Source: Larix kaempferi (Eukaryota > Streptophyta > Pinopsida > Pinales > Pinaceae). Taken from it: a DNA stretch of 64,000 nucleotides. The notes below the pieces were generated by a model that saw only the letters and a program-made list of their open reading frames with translations, ran no database searches and was not told where the DNA came from. This document shows, in pieces, positions 36,877-52,127 of the stretch. How positions within the stretch are numbered: position 1 is the stretch's first letter; every line of letters starts with the position of its first letter. The position numbers were made by a program, and so were the translations under genes. The stretch lies in assembly GCA_027924585.1 (NCBI GenBank), contig BSBM01000871.1, positions 248,001 through 312,000 of the forward strand, in the 5' to 3' direction.

Positions 36877-39493
36877 CCCAAATCTCTCTTTCTCTCTCCA
36901 AAGCACTAAACTCCAATCTCTCTCTCTCTTTAAACTCCTAATCCCCAATCTCTCTCTATAAACCCTTAATCTCCAATCTCTCAACATCTCCCTCTCTCTC
37001 TCTCTCTCTCTCCCTGCACCCCGATATTTATTTCTCTCTATCTAAACCCCAATCCCCAATTTCTCTCCCAAAACCCCTAACACCCAATATCTCTCTCATT
37101 ATCTATATATCTATCTAAACCCCTAACTCCAATCTCTCTCTCTCTAAACCCCTAATCTCAATCTCTCTTTCTCTCTAAGCTCCTAACCGGCAATCCCTTT
37201 CTCTCTCTCTAAACCCCTAGCACCCAATCTCTCTCTCTCTCACTATCTATATATCTATTTAAACCCCTAACCCCAATCTCTCTTTATCTAAACCCCTAAT
37301 ATCCAATCTCTCTCTCTAAACCCCTAACGATCAATCTTTTTATCTCTCTCTAAACCCCTAACCCACAATATATATCTCTCCCTTTCTCTCTAAACCCTTA
37401 AAAACCAATCTCTCTCTCTCTCTCTCTCTCTCTAAATCCTTAATCCCCAAAATATATATTTTTCTCTCTCTCTAAATCCTTAACCCCCAAAATATATATC
37501 TCTCTCTCTAAACCCTTACACGTTAAATCTCTCTCTTTAAAAACCCCTAACCCAAAATCTCTCTCTCTCTCTAAAACCATCATTTCAAATCTCCCTCTTC
37601 CTCTCTCTAAACCCCTAAACCCAAATCTCTCTTTCCCTCTCTCTCTCTTTAAACCCCTAATCCATAATCTCTCTCTCTCAAACCATTAAACTCCAATCTC
37701 TCTCTCTAAACTCCAATATCTCTCTCCAAACTGATAACCTCATATCTCTCCCTCTCACTCTCTAAACCCATAACCTTTCACCCCCAATCTATTTCTCTCT
37801 CTCTCTCTAAACCCTTGAAACACAATCTCCCACTCTCTCTCTAAACCCTTGAAAAAAAAATCTCTCACTCTCTCTCCAAACCACTAACACCCAATCTCTC
37901 TCTCTCTCTCTCAACCCATGATCCCCATCCTCGCTCTCTCTCTAAATCCCTAATTCTCAATCTCTCTTTCTCTGTCCAAGCCACTAAGATCGAATATCTC
38001 CCTCACCCTCTTTCTGAGTCGGTAACCCATAATCTCTCTCTCTCTCTAAACCCCTAACCCTTGATATATATCTCTCTAAACCCAAATATCTCTCTCTCTC
38101 TCTCTCCATCTCTCCCCCTCTCTGTAAACCCCTAACCCCTGATCTCTCCCTCTCTTTGAATCCCTAACCCCCAATATCTCTCTTTCTTTCTCTCTCTCTC
38201 TAAACCCCTAACAACAAATCTCATTCTCTATCTAAACCCCTGATCCCCAATATTTCTTTCTCTCTCCCTCTAGACCACAAGCCTCGAATCTCTCTCTTTT
38301 TAAACCACTAACACCCAATCTCTCTTTCTCACTATCTATCTATCTATTAATTTGAACCCCTAACCCCAATCTCTCATTCTCTTTCTAAAATCCTAATCTC
38401 AATCTCTCTCTCTAAACCCCTCACCTTGAATCCCTTGCCCTCTCTCTAAAAACCCCTAATACTAAATCTCTCTCACACACACACACTATATATCTATCTA
38501 TCCAAACCCCTAACCACAATTTCTCTCTCTCTAAACCCATAATCCCCAATCTCTCTCTCTCTCTCACCCCTAACCCTCAATCCCTTTCTCTCTCTTCAAG
38601 ACCCTAAGCCCCAATATTTGTCTCTCCCTTTCTCTCTAAACCCATAAACCCCAACATCCCTCTCACACAAACTCTCTCTCTAAATCCCTAACCCTCGATC
38701 TCTCTCTCTCTCTATAAACCCTAATCCCCAAAATATCTCTCTCTAAACCCCTAAGCCCCAAAATCTCTCTCTCTCTCTCCCCCCCCCTAAATGACTAACC
38801 CACAATCTCTCTCTTCACCCCTAACCCACAATCTCTCTCTCTCTCTCTCTCTAAATCCATAACCCCAATCTCTCTTTCTCTAAAACCCTAACTATAAATC
38901 TCTCTCTCTCTCTCTCTCTCTAAGCACCTAACCCCAAATCTCTATCTTTCTATATCGCTCTCTCTAAACCCCTAACTCCCTCTCTCTCAAAATCACTTAC
39001 CCCAATCTCAGTCTCTCTCACTAAACCCTTAACCGCCAATTTCTCTCTCTAAACCTTTAACCTCCATTCTCTCTCTCCCTAAAATCATAAACCTCAATCT
39101 CTTTGTCTCTATCTAAATCCATAACTCCAAATCTATCTCTCTCTCTCTCTAAGCCCCTAAATTCCAATCCCTCTTGCTCTCTTTAAACACCTAATCTCTC
39201 TCTCTCTCTCTCTCTCTCAAATCTAACCTCTCTCTCTCTCAACTCTAACCTCTCTCTCTCTCTATAAACTAATTTAACCCACGTAATAATAACACCTAAA
39301 CATTGCTCTCTCTCTCTTTGTTTAAACCAATAACCCTCATTCTCTCTGTCTCTCTCTCTCTCTCTCTAAGCCCCTACCCCCATATATTTCTTTAAACCCC
39401 TAACCCCCCATCTCTTTCTCTCTCTAAACCTTTAACCCCCAATCAGTCTCTCTCTCTCTTTAAACCCCCCCAAAATCTCTCTCTAAATCCCTG

Positions 39494-39539
<46 letters not shown>

Positions 39540-41156
39540 AACCCATAACCCCCAATCTCTCTCTCTCTCTCTCTATCTCTAAACACCTAACCCTAAATCT
39601 CTCTCTTTCTATCTCTCTCCCTCTGTAAACCACTAATCCCCAATCTCTCTCTCTCTCTCTCTCTCAACCCTTTACCATCAATATCCCTCTCTCTTTCACT
39701 AAAATCCTAACTTCCAATCTATCTCTCTAAACCCCTAAACCCCATTCTCTATGTCTCTCTAAAATGCTAAAAACCAATCTCAATCCCTCTCTAAACCCCA
39801 ACCCCTGATATTTCTTTCTCTCTAACTAAACCCCAAACCCCAATCTCTCTCTTTAAACCTCTAACACCCAATCTCTCTCTCTCTATCTATCTCTCACACA
39901 AACACAATCTATCTAAACTCGTAACCCCAATCTCCCCCCCTCTCTCTCTCTCTAAACCCCTAATATGAACCTCTCTCTATAAACACCTAACCTCCAATCC
40001 CTTTGTCTCTCTCTAAACCCTAAAACCCAATCTCTCTCTATCTCTCTCTCAAACCCTAAACCCTAATCTCTCTCTTTCGCTCTTTCTCTCTCTCTCTCTA
40101 AAACGATTAACCCCATTCTCTCTATCTCTCTAAGCCTCTAATATCCAATCTCACTCTTTCTGTAAACCCCTGACCCCCAATACTTCTTTCTCTCTCTCAA
40201 AACTCGAAGCCCCAAATCTCCCTCTCTAAATCCATAACATTCAATCTCTCTCTCTCTCTCTCTCTAAACCCCTAATCTCAATCTCTGAGTCTAAACTCCT
40301 AACCCCCAATCTCTCTCTCTCTCTCTCTCTCTAAACCCATAACCACCTATATCTCTCTCTCTCTCTAATCGCCAAACCCTTAACCCCCAATCTATTTCTC
40401 TCTCTCTTTCTCTCTATCTAACCCTAAAAATATCTCTCTCTAAACCCATAAACCGTTGTCTCTTTCTCACTCTCTCTCTAAACCCTTAACCCCAAATCTC
40501 TCTCTCTCTCTAAACCCCTAACCCCTAGTCTGTCTTTCTCTCTCTAAAACCCTGAACTCCAATATCTCCCTGAATCGCTAACCTCCAATCTATCTATCTC
40601 TCTCTCAACCGCCAACCCCTAATCTCTCTCTCTCTCTCTATCTAAACCCTTAAACCTGAATCTCTCACTCCATCTCTATCCCTCTGTCTAAACCCCTAAC
40701 CCCTAATCTCTCTCTTTCTCTCTCTCTCTCTCAATCATTAACCCCCAGTCTCTCTTTTTCTCCCCCCCCTCTCTCTCTATCTATCTAAAACCCTAACCCC
40801 CACTCTCTCTATCTCTCTAAAACCCTAACAACCAATATCACTCTCTCTTTGAACCAATATCACTCTCTCAGTCTCTCGCTCACTCTCTCTCTAAACTGTT
40901 AACCCCAAATTTCTCTCTCTCTCTAAACCCCTAACCCTCAATCTCTCTTTCTCTCTCTAAAACCATAAACTCCAATATATCCCTTAACCATTAACCTCCA
41001 ATATATATATATATATATCTAAACCCCTAACCCCCAATCTCTCTCTCTCTCTCTAAACCCTTAAACCCCAATCTCTCACTCCATCTCTATCCCTCTGTCC
41101 AAACCCCTAACTCCCGATCTCTCTCTTTCTCTTTCTCTCTCTCAATCCATATCCCC

Positions 41157-41188
<32 letters not shown>

Positions 41189-42663
41189 AAAACCCTAACC
41201 CCCATTCTCTCTATCACTCTAAAACCCTAACAGCCACTATCACTCTCTCTTTGAACCCTTGCACCCCGATATTTCTTTCTCTCTATCTAAATCCCAAGCC
41301 CCAATCTCTCTTTCTATACCCATAACACCCAATCTCTCTCTCTCACTATCTATATATCTATCTAAACCCCTAACCCCAATCTCTCTCTCTCTCTAAGCCC
41401 CTAATCTCAATCCCTCTCTCTCTCTAAGCCCCCAACGCCCAATCTCTTTCTCTCTCTCTAAAAACCTAGCACCCAATCTCTCTCTCTCTCTCACTATCTA
41501 TCTATCTATCTCAACCCATATCTCCAATCTCTTTCTCTCTAAACCCCTAATCCCCAATCTCTCTCTCTCTAAACCCATAACGCTAAATCTTTTTCTCTCT
41601 CTCTAAACCCATAACCTACAATATATATCTTTCCCTTTCTCTCTGAACCCCTAAAAACCAATCCCCTCTCTCTCTAAATCCCTAATCTCCAATATATATA
41701 TATATATAAATACCTAACCCCCGAAATATATATATCTCTCTCTAAACCCTTACACGTTAAATCTCTCTCTCTCTTTCTCTCTATAAACCCCTAACCTCCA
41801 ATCTCTCTCTCTCTCTCTCTCTAAAACCATCACCCCAAATCTCCCTCTCTCTCTCGCTAAAGCCCTAAATCCCAATCTCCCTCTCCCTCTCTCTCTATCT
41901 CAATGTAAACATGTAACCTTCAATCTCTCTATCCCTCTCTAAACCACTAAATACAAATCTCTCTTTCCCTCTCAACACCTAACCCCAAATCTCTCACTTT
42001 CTATCTCTCTCTCTCTAAACCCCTAACCCCAATCTCTCTCTCTCTCTAAACCCCTAATCCCTAATCTCTCTCTCTAAACCCATAACGATCAATCGTTTTA
42101 TCTCTCTCTCTCTCTCGAAACCCCTAACCATTAATATATATCTCTCCCTTTCTCTCTAAACCCCTAAAAACAAATCTCTCTCTCTCTCTAAATCCCTAAT
42201 TCCCAAAGTGTCTATCTCCTCTAAAGCCTAACCCCTGAAATTTCTCTTTGTCTAAACCCCTAACCCACAATCTCTTTCTCTTTCTGAAATCCTAACACTA
42301 AATCTCCCTCTCTCTCTTCTCTCTCTCTAAATACCTAAACCCCAATCTCTCTAAATCTCTATCAAACTAAACATCTAACCTTCAATCTCCCTCTCTCCCT
42401 TCACTCACTATCTATCTATCTAAACATCTAACACTAAATCTCCCTCTCTCTCTTCACTCACTATCTATCTATCCAAACCCCTAACCCCAAAATCTTTCTC
42501 TCTAAGCCCCTAATCACCAATCTCTCTCTCTTTAAACCCCTAACCATCAATCCCTTTCTCTCTCACTAAGCACCTAACCCCAAATATATCTTTCCCCCTT
42601 TAACTCTAAACCCCTAAACCTCAATCTCCCTCTCCCTCCCCCTGTCTCTAGATCGCTAACCCC

Positions 42664-42695
<32 letters not shown>

Positions 42696-43938
42696 AAATC
42701 CCTAAACCCCATTCTCTAAACTCCTATGCTGTGAAATATATAACTCTCTCTCTCCCTAAGCACCTAACCCCAATCTCTCTCTTAACCCCTAACCCACAAT
42801 CTCTCTCTCTCTCTAAATCCATAACCCCCAATCTCTCTCTCTCTCTCTCTCTAAAACCCTAACCATATATCCATCTCTATCTCTACATCTCTCTCTCTAA
42901 ACACCTAACCGCAAATGTCTCCCTATCCATATCACTCTCTCTAAACCCCTAATTCTCTCTCTCCCTCTCTCTAAACCCATTACTCTAATCTCTCACTCTC
43001 TCTCTAAACTCCTAAACCCCACTCTCTTTTGCTCTAAATACCTAACCCCAAATCTTGCTCTCTCTCTATTTAAACCCCTAAACCCCAATCTCGCACTCTC
43101 TAAACTATTAACCTCCAATCTCTCTCTCTATGTCAACTATTAACCTCTCTCTCTCTCTCTCTAAACACCTAACCCTTAACCCCAATCTAGTTCTCTCTCT
43201 CATTAAACGCCTAAAGTGGAATATCTCACTCTATGTTTGAACCCCTATCCTCCAAACTCTCTCTCTCTCTCAACCACTAACCCCTATTCTCTCTATATAA
43301 ACCCCTAACTCCCAATTTCTATCTCTCTCTCTCTCTAAAACCCTAACCCCCAATATCTCTCTCTCTCTCACACACACACACAGACACACAAACACAAAAT
43401 TCCTAACCCCCAATCTCTCTATGTCTCTCTAAACCACTAACTCACAATCTCTCTCTTTCTCTCTCTCTCTCTCTCCGAATCCCTAACCCCGATTTTCTCT
43501 CTCTCTAAACTCCTAACAAGCAATATCACTCTCTCTCTAAACCCCTGACCCATTATATTTATTTCTCTCTCTCTAAACCCCAAGACCCCAATCTCTCTCT
43601 CTCTCTCTAAGCCCCTAACACCCAATCTCTGTCTCTCACTATCTATTTATCTTTCGAAACCCCTAACCGCAATCTCTCTCACTCTCTCTCTGTCTCTCTA
43701 AACCCCTAAACCCTAATCCCTTTCTCTCTCTGTAAACCCTTAACACCCAATCTGTCTCTCTCTCTCACTATATATCTATCTAAACCCCTAAACAAAATCT
43801 CTCTCTCTCTCTAAACCCTTAATCCCCAATCTCTCTCTCTAAACCCCTAACCCCCAATCCCCCTCTCTCTCTCTCGCTCTCTCTAAACACCTAAACCCCA
43901 ATATCTTTCTCTTTCTTTCTCTCTAAACCCATAAACCT

Positions 43939-43973
<35 letters not shown>

Positions 43974-45035
43974 AATCCATAACCCCCAATCTCTCTATCC
44001 ACAAATCCCAACCCCCAAGATCTCTCTTTCTCTAAACCCCTAACCCCCAATCCCTTTCTCTCTCTCTAAATCCTAAATACTGATATCTCTCTCTCAAACA
44101 CACACTCACTATCTATCTATCCATCTAAACCCCTGAACGCTTTCTCTCTAAACCCATAATCGCCAATCTCTCTCTCTCTAAACCCCTAACCCTCAATCAC
44201 TTTCTCTCTAACTAAGTCCCTAACCCCCAATATATGTCTCTCCTTTTATCTCTAAACCCCTAAACCTCAATCTCCCTCTCCCCCTCTCTCTCTCTAAATC
44301 CCTAATGCCCAATATCTCTCTCTCTCTCTCTCTCTCTAAATCCCTAACCCCCATTCCCTAAACACCTAACCCCAACCTCTCTCTTAACCCCTATCCCACA
44401 ATCTCTCTCTCTCTAAAACCCTAACCATAAATCTATCTCTCTCTAAACACCTAACCCCAATATATCACTCTCTCTAAACCCCTAATTCTCTCTCTCTCTC
44501 TAAACCCATTATCCCAATCTCACACTCTCTCTCTAAACCCCTAAACCCCACTCTCTCTCTCTCTAAATCCGACACCCCAAGTCTCTCTTTCTAAGCCCCT
44601 AAATTCCAACCTCTCTCTCTCTCTCTCTCTCTCTCTATTTAAACCTCTAATACCCAATCCATCTCTCTCTAAACTATTAACCTCGAATCTCTCTCTCTCT
44701 ATGTGAACTATAAACCTCTCTCTCTCTCTAAACATCTAACCCTTAACCCCCAATCTATTTCTCTCTCACTAAACCGCTAAAGCGAAATATATCACTCTAT
44801 GTCTAAACCCCTAAACTCCAAACTCTATCTTTCTCAACCACTAACCCCTATTCTCTCTCTATAAACCCTAACTCTGAATCTATCTCTCTCTCTCTCTCTC
44901 TAATACCCTAACCCCCAATCTCTCTCTCTCTAAGCCCCTAAACCCCAATATCTCTCTCTCACTCTCTTTCACACACACGCACACACAAAATTACTAACCC
45001 CCAATCTCTCTATGTCTCTTTAAATCCATAACCAC

Positions 45036-45070
<35 letters not shown>

Positions 45071-45157
45071 AACCCCTAACAACCAATCTCAGTCTCTCAT
45101 TTTCTTTCTCTTTAAACCCCAAGGCCCCAATCTCTCTCTCTCTAATCCCCTAATACC

Positions 45158-45199
<42 letters not shown>

Positions 45200-45557
45200 A
45201 TCTATATATCTAAACCCCTAACCGCAACCTCTCTCCCTCTCTCTCTCTAAACAACTAAACCATAATCCCTTTCTCTCTTTGTAAACCCTTAACACACAAT
45301 CTCTCTCTCTTTGTCTCTCTATCTATCTATCTATCTAAACCCTTAACAAAAATCTCTCTCTAAACCCCTAATCCCCAATATCTCTCTCTAAATCTCTCTC
45401 CCTCTCTCTCTCTCTCTAAATACATAACCCCCAATCTCTCTCTCTCTCTCACTATCTATCTATATATCTAAACCCCTAACCGCAACGTCTCTCTTTCTCT
45501 CTCTCTAAACAACTAAACCATAATCCCTTTCTCTCTTTGTAAACCCTTAACACACAA

Positions 45558-45592
<35 letters not shown>

Positions 45593-46289
45593 AAACCCTT
45601 AAAAAAAATCTCTCTCTAAACCCCTAATCCCCAATATCTCTCTCTAAATCTCTCTCCCTCTCTCTCTCTCTCTAAATACATAACCCCCAATCTCTCTCTA
45701 TAAACCCCAAGTCCCAAGATCTCTCTCTCTAAACCCCTAACCCCCAATGTCTCTCTCTCTAAACACATATCCCCATCTCTTTCTAAACACCTAACCCACA
45801 ACCTCTCTCTCTCTCTCTCTCTCTCTCTCACAATCCATAACCCCCAATCTCTCTCTCTGTTTAAACCTCTAACCTCGAATCTCTCTCTCTCTAAACACCT
45901 CACCCGGAATCTCTCTTATTCTCAACTCTAACCTCTATGTATCTGTCTCTCTCTAAACCCCTAACCCTTATCTCTCTCTCTCTCTCTAAACCACTAACCC
46001 CCAATCTCTATCTCTCTCTAAAACCCTGACCCATAATCTCTCTCTCTCTCTCTCTCTAAACCACTAACCCCCAATCTCTATCTCTCTCTAAAACCCTGAC
46101 CCATAATCTCTCTCTCTCTCTCTCTCTCTCACTAAATTCCAAAACCCCAATATCTCTCTCTGTCTCTCTAAATCCCTAAACCCCAATGTCTCTCCTTCTC
46201 TCTTTCTCTCTCTCCCTCTAAATTCCTAACCCCCATTCTCTCTCTATAAACCCCAATGCCCAAGATATCTCTCTCTAAACCCCTAACCC
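36877..46289. repeat. 11.4-kb satellite duplication, copy 2 (with internal deletion)
   Basis: The second tandem copy of 25447-36876, about 9.4 kb because the counterpart of 28348-30310 is absent. The deletion junction is at 39735-39741, inside CTAAACC shared by both sides. After 46289 the sequence no longer follows copy 1. Direct head-to-tail order fits unequal crossing-over or replication-based duplication. An assembly artefact is less likely, because the copies differ at many run lengths and by a deletion. Confidence 0.9.
39275..39296. repeat. Satellite anchor, copy 5
   Basis: TAACCCACGTAATAATAACA, identical to copy 4 and 11415 bp away. It was created by the large duplication. Confidence 0.92.
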
Positions 46290-46709
46290 TAATCTCTCTC
46301 TCTCTGAACACCTAACCCCTAATCTCTCTATATACCCCTAACCCACAATATCTATCTCTTTAAATCCATAACCCCCAATCTCTCTCTCTCTCTCTCTCTC
46401 TAAACACCTAACCCCCAATCTCTCTCTATATATCCCTAACCCACAATCTCTCTCTCTCTAAATCCATAACTCTCAATCTCTCTCTCCCTCTCAAAACCTA
46501 ACCCCCATTCTCTCTCTCTATCTCAAAAAACCTAACCTCCAATCTCTCTTTATTTCTCTCTAAACCCCTATCCCCCAATAATCCTCTTTGTGTCACTCTC
46601 TCTCTCTATAAATCCATAACAGGTAATCAATATCTCTCTCTCTAAAATCTAATCTATCTCTCAAAACCCCTAACCCCAATCTCTCTCTCTCTCTCTCAAC
46701 ACCTAATTC

Positions 46710-46759
<50 letters not shown>

Positions 46760-48842
46760 ACCATAACCCACAATCTCTATCTCTCTCTCTCTAAACTCCT
46801 AACCTCCAATATGTCTCTGTCTCTCTGAACCCCTTACACTCAATCTCCCCACTCTCTCTCTAAACCACTAACTCCCAATCTCTCTCTCTCTCTAAACCCT
46901 TAAACTCCATTCTCTCTCTATAAATCCCTAAACCACGACCTCTCTCTCTCTCTAAATACCTAACCCCAAATATCTATCTATCTATCTATATATATATCTA
47001 AATCCCTACGCTTCAATATATCTCTATATTTAAACCCCCAACCCCCATTCTCTCTCTCTAATCCCTTAACCTCCAATCTCTCTTTCTCTCTAAACTCCAA
47101 TATCTCTCTCACCCTTTCTATAAACTGCTAACCCCTAACCCTGATTCTCTCTCTCTAGACCCCTAAACCGACCAATCTTTGTCTCTCTCTCCATCTCTCT
47201 CACTCTCTCTAAACCCCTAACCCATGATATCTCTCTATTTGTATGTCTATCTCCCTATAAATGCCTAGCCCCAAATCTCTCTCTTCATCTCTTTATCTCT
47301 CTCTCTCTCTAAACACCTAACCCCCATTCTCTATGTCTCTCTCTAAAACCCTAAACTCCAATATCCCCCTGAGTCGCTAACCTCCAATCTATCTATCTCT
47401 CTCTTAACCCCCAACCCCCAATCTCTCTCTCTCTCTCTCTAAACCCTTAAACCCCAATCTCTCACTCCATCTCTATCCCTCTATCCAAAACCCTAACCCC
47501 TGATCTCTCTCTTTCTCTCTCTCTCTCTCTCAATCTCTAACCCCATTTCTCTCTTTTTCTCCCCCCTCTCTCTCTATCTATCTAAAATCCTAACCTCCAC
47601 TCTCTCTATCTCTTTAAAACCCTAACAACCAATATCACTCTCTCTTTGAACCCCCGCACCCCAATATTTCTTACTCTCTGTCTAAATCCCAAAAACCTCC
47701 AATATATATCTTTCCCTCTCTCTAAACATCTAAAAATAGATCCCCCTCTCTCTCTAAATCCATTACCCCCAATATATATATATATATATAAAAATACCTA
47801 ACCCCCGAAATATATATCTCTCTCTCTAAACCCTTACATGTTAAATCTCTTTGTCTCTCTATAAAACCCTAACCCCCATTCTCTCTCTCTCTCTCTAAAA
47901 CCATCACACCAAATCTCCCTCTCTCTCTCTCAATGTAAACCTATAACCTTCAATCTCTCTATCCCTCTATAAACCACTAAATACAAATCTCTCTCTCCCT
48001 CTCAACACCTTACCCCAAATCTCTCACTTTCTATCTCTCTCTCTCTCTACAACCCTAATCCTAATCTCTCTCTCTCTCTAAACCCCTAATCCCTAATCTC
48101 TCTCTCTAAACCCCTAACGATCAATCATTTTCTCTCTCTCTCTAAACCCCTAACCCTTAATATATATCTGTCCATTTCTCTATAAACCCCTAAAACCCAA
48201 TCTCTCTCTCTCTCTCTCTAAATCCCTAATCCCCAAAGTATCTATCTCTTGTAAACCCTAACCCCCAAAATCTCTCTCTATCTAAACCCCTAACCCACAA
48301 TCTCTTTCTCTCTCTAAAATCCTACCCCTAAATCTCCCTCTCTCTCTCTCTAAATACCTAAACCCCAATCTCTCTAACTCTTTATCAACCTAAACATCTA
48401 ACCTTCAATCTCTCTTTTTCACTCTCTCTTTCTCTAAACCCCTAAACCACAATCTCTCTCTCTCTCTCTAAACCACTAACCCCCAATCTCTATCTCTCTC
48501 TAAAACCCTAACCCCTAATATCCTCTCTCTAAAATCCTAACCCCTAATCTCTCTCTCTCTAAATCCCTAAACCCCAATCTCTCTCTCTCTCTCACTAAAT
48601 TCCAAACCCCCAATATCTCTCTCTGTCTCTCTAAATCCCTAAACCCCAACACATCTCCTTCTCTCTTTCTCTCTCTCCCTCTAAATTCCTAACCCCCATT
48701 CTCTCTCTATAAACCCCAACCCCCAAGATCTCTCTCTCTAAACTCCTAACCCCAATCTCTCTCTCTCTCTCTAAACACCTAACACCCAATCTCTCTATAT
48801 ACCCCTAACGCACAATCTCTCTGTCTCTAAATCCATAACCCC

Positions 48843-48877
<35 letters not shown>

Positions 48878-49195
48878 AACCCCTAACCCCAACTCTGTCT
48901 CTATCTGTCTCCAAACCCCTAAATCTGAATCTCACACTCTCTCTCTAAACCCATAACCACCAATTACTCTCTCTGCTTAAACCCCAAACTCTCAATCTCT
49001 CTCTCCCTCTCAAAACCTAACCCCCATTCTCTCTCTCTCTCTCTCTCAAAACCCCTAACCTCCAATCTCTCTTTATTTCTCTCTAAACCCCTATCCCCCA
49101 ATAATCCTCTTTTTATCACTCTCTCTTTATAAATCCATAACAGGTAATCAATATCTCTCTCTCTAAAATCCAATCTATCTCTAAACCCCTAACCC

Positions 49196-49250
<55 letters not shown>

Positions 49251-49818
49251 TCGCTCTCTCTCTCTATCCCTAACCCACAATCTCTGTCTCTCTCTCTAAA
49301 CTCCTAACCTCCAATATGTCTCTCTCTCTCTGAACCCCTTACACTCAATCTCCCCCCTCTCTCTCTAAACCACTGAATCCCAATCTCTCTCTCTCTCTCT
49401 AAACCCTTAAACTCCATTCTCTCTCGAATCCCTAAGCTCCAATATCTCTCGATATTTAAACCCCCAATCCCCAATCTCTCTCTCGAATCCCTTAACCTCC
49501 AATCTCTCTTTCTCTCTAAACTCCAATATCTCTCTCACCCTTTCTATAAAATACTAACCCCCAATCTCTCTCTCTTTAAACCCCTAACCCATGATATCTC
49601 TCTATTTGTATGTTTATCTCTCTTTAAATGCCTAACCCCCAATCTCTCTCTTCATCTCTTTGAATCTCTCTCTCTAAACCCTTAACCCCCATTCTCTATA
49701 TGTTTCTAAGATGCTAAAAACCAATCTCAATCCCTCTCTAAACCCCGACCCCTGATACTTATTTCTCTCTAACTAAACCCCAAACCCCAATCTCTTTCTT
49801 TAAATCTCTAACACCCAA

Positions 49819-49872
<54 letters not shown>

Positions 49873-50031
49873 ACTATCTATCTAAACCCATAACCCCAAT
49901 ATCCCCCTCTCTCTCTCTAAACCCCCAATTTGAACCTCTCTCTGTAAACACCTAACCTCAAATCCCTTTGTCTCTCTCCAAACCCTAAAACCCAATCTCT
50001 CTGTATCTCTCTCTCAAACCCTAAACCCCAA

Positions 50032-50063
<32 letters not shown>

Positions 50064-50614
50064 CCCAAAACCTTTACCCCCATTCTCTCTATCTCTCTAA
50101 ACCTCTAATAGCCAATCTCACTTTCTCTCTAAACCCCTGACCCCCAATATTTATTTCTCTCTCTCAAAACCCGAAGCCCCAAATATCCCTCTCTAAATCC
50201 ATAACACTCAATCTCTCTCTCTTTAAACCCCTAATCTCAATCTCTGACTCTAAACTCCTAACCCCCAATCTCTCTCTCTCTCTCTCTAAACCCATAACCA
50301 CCTATATCTCTCCTTCTCTCTCTAATCGCCAAACCCTTAACTCCAATATATTTCTCTCTCTATCTCTATCTAACCCTAAAAAACTCTCTCTCTAAACCAT
50401 AAACCATTGTCTCTCCCTCACTCTCTCTCTAAACCCTTAATATCAAATCTCTCTCTCTCTCTCTCTCTCTAAACCCCTAACCCCTAGTATCTCTTTCTCT
50501 CTCTAAAACCCTAAACTCCAATATCTCCCTTCATCACTAGCCTCCTATCTATCTCTCTCTCTCTAAACCCCCAACCCCCAATCTCTCTCTCTCTCTCTCT
50601 AAACCCCCAACCCC

Positions 50615-50655
<41 letters not shown>

Positions 50656-52089
50656 TCTCTAAACCCCTAACCCCTGATCTCTATCTCTCCATGAATCCCT
50701 AACCCCCAATATCTCTCTTTCTCTCTTTCTCTCTCTCTCAATCCCTAACACCCATTCTCTCTATCTCTCTAAACCCCTAACAACCAATATAACTCTCTCT
50801 CTAATCCCATGACGCCTGATATTTCCTTCTCTCTCTCTACACTCCAAGCCATGAATCTCTCTTTCTCTCTCTAAAAAACTAATCACAAAATCTCTCTCGA
50901 AACCCCTAACCCCCAATCCCTTTCTCTCTCTGTAAATCCTGAGTACCAGTCTTTCTCTCTCTCTCACTCACTATCTATCTATCCATCCAAACCTCTAACC
51001 CCAAACTCTTTCGCTCTAAGCTCCTAATCACCAACTCTCTCTCTCTAAACCCCTAACCCTCAATCCCTTTCTCTCTCACTAAGCACCTAACCCCCAATAT
51101 ATGTCTCTCCTTTATCTCTAAACCCCTAAACCTCAATATCCCTCTCCCTCCCCCCCTCTCTAAATCGCTAATCCCCAATCTCTCTCTCTCTCTCTCTTTA
51201 AATCCCTAAACCCCATTCTCGAAACTCTAGACTCCTATTTCTCTCTCTCTACACACCTAAACCACAATCTCTCTCACTCTCTCTCTAATTCCCTAACCCC
51301 CAATCTCTCTCTCTCGCTCTTTCTCTCTTTCAACCCCTAAACCTCATTTTATCTCTCTCTCTCAAAACACCTAACTCTTAATCTCTATTTCTCTCTCTAA
51401 ACCTCTAAACTCCAATATCTCCCTCACCCTCTCTCTAAACCGCTAACCCCCAATCTCTCTCTCTCTCTCACTCTCTAAAAACCTAACCACTAATATCTCT
51501 CTCTAAACCTCTAAACCCCATTCTCTCTCTCTAAACCTCTAAACCCCATTCTCTCTCTCTCTCTCTCTCTCTCTAAACCCCTAACCCCTGATCTCTATCT
51601 CTCCCTGAATCCCTAACCCCCCAATATCTCTCTTTCTCCCTTTCTCTCTCTCTCAATCCCTAACACCCATTATCTCTATCTCTCTAAACCCCTAACAACC
51701 AATATAACTCTCTCTCTAATCCCATGACCCCCGATATTTCCTTCTCTCTCTCTAAAATCCAAGCCATGAATCTCTCTTTCTCTCTCTAAAAAACTAATCA
51801 CAAACTCTCTCTCTAAACCCCTAACCCCCAATCCCTTTCTCTCTCTCTAAATCTCGAATACCAATCTCTCTCTCTCTCACTCACTATATATCTATCCATC
51901 TAAACCCCTAACCCCAAACTCTTTCTCTCTAAGCCCCTAATCGTCAATCTCTCTCTCTCTAAACCCCTAACCCTCAATCCCTTTCTCTCTCACTAAGCAT
52001 CTAACCCCCAATATATGTCTCTCTCTTTATCTCTAAACCCCTTAACCTCAATCTCCCTCTCCCTCCCCCTCTCTCTAAATTGCTAACCC

Positions 52090-52127
<38 letters not shown>

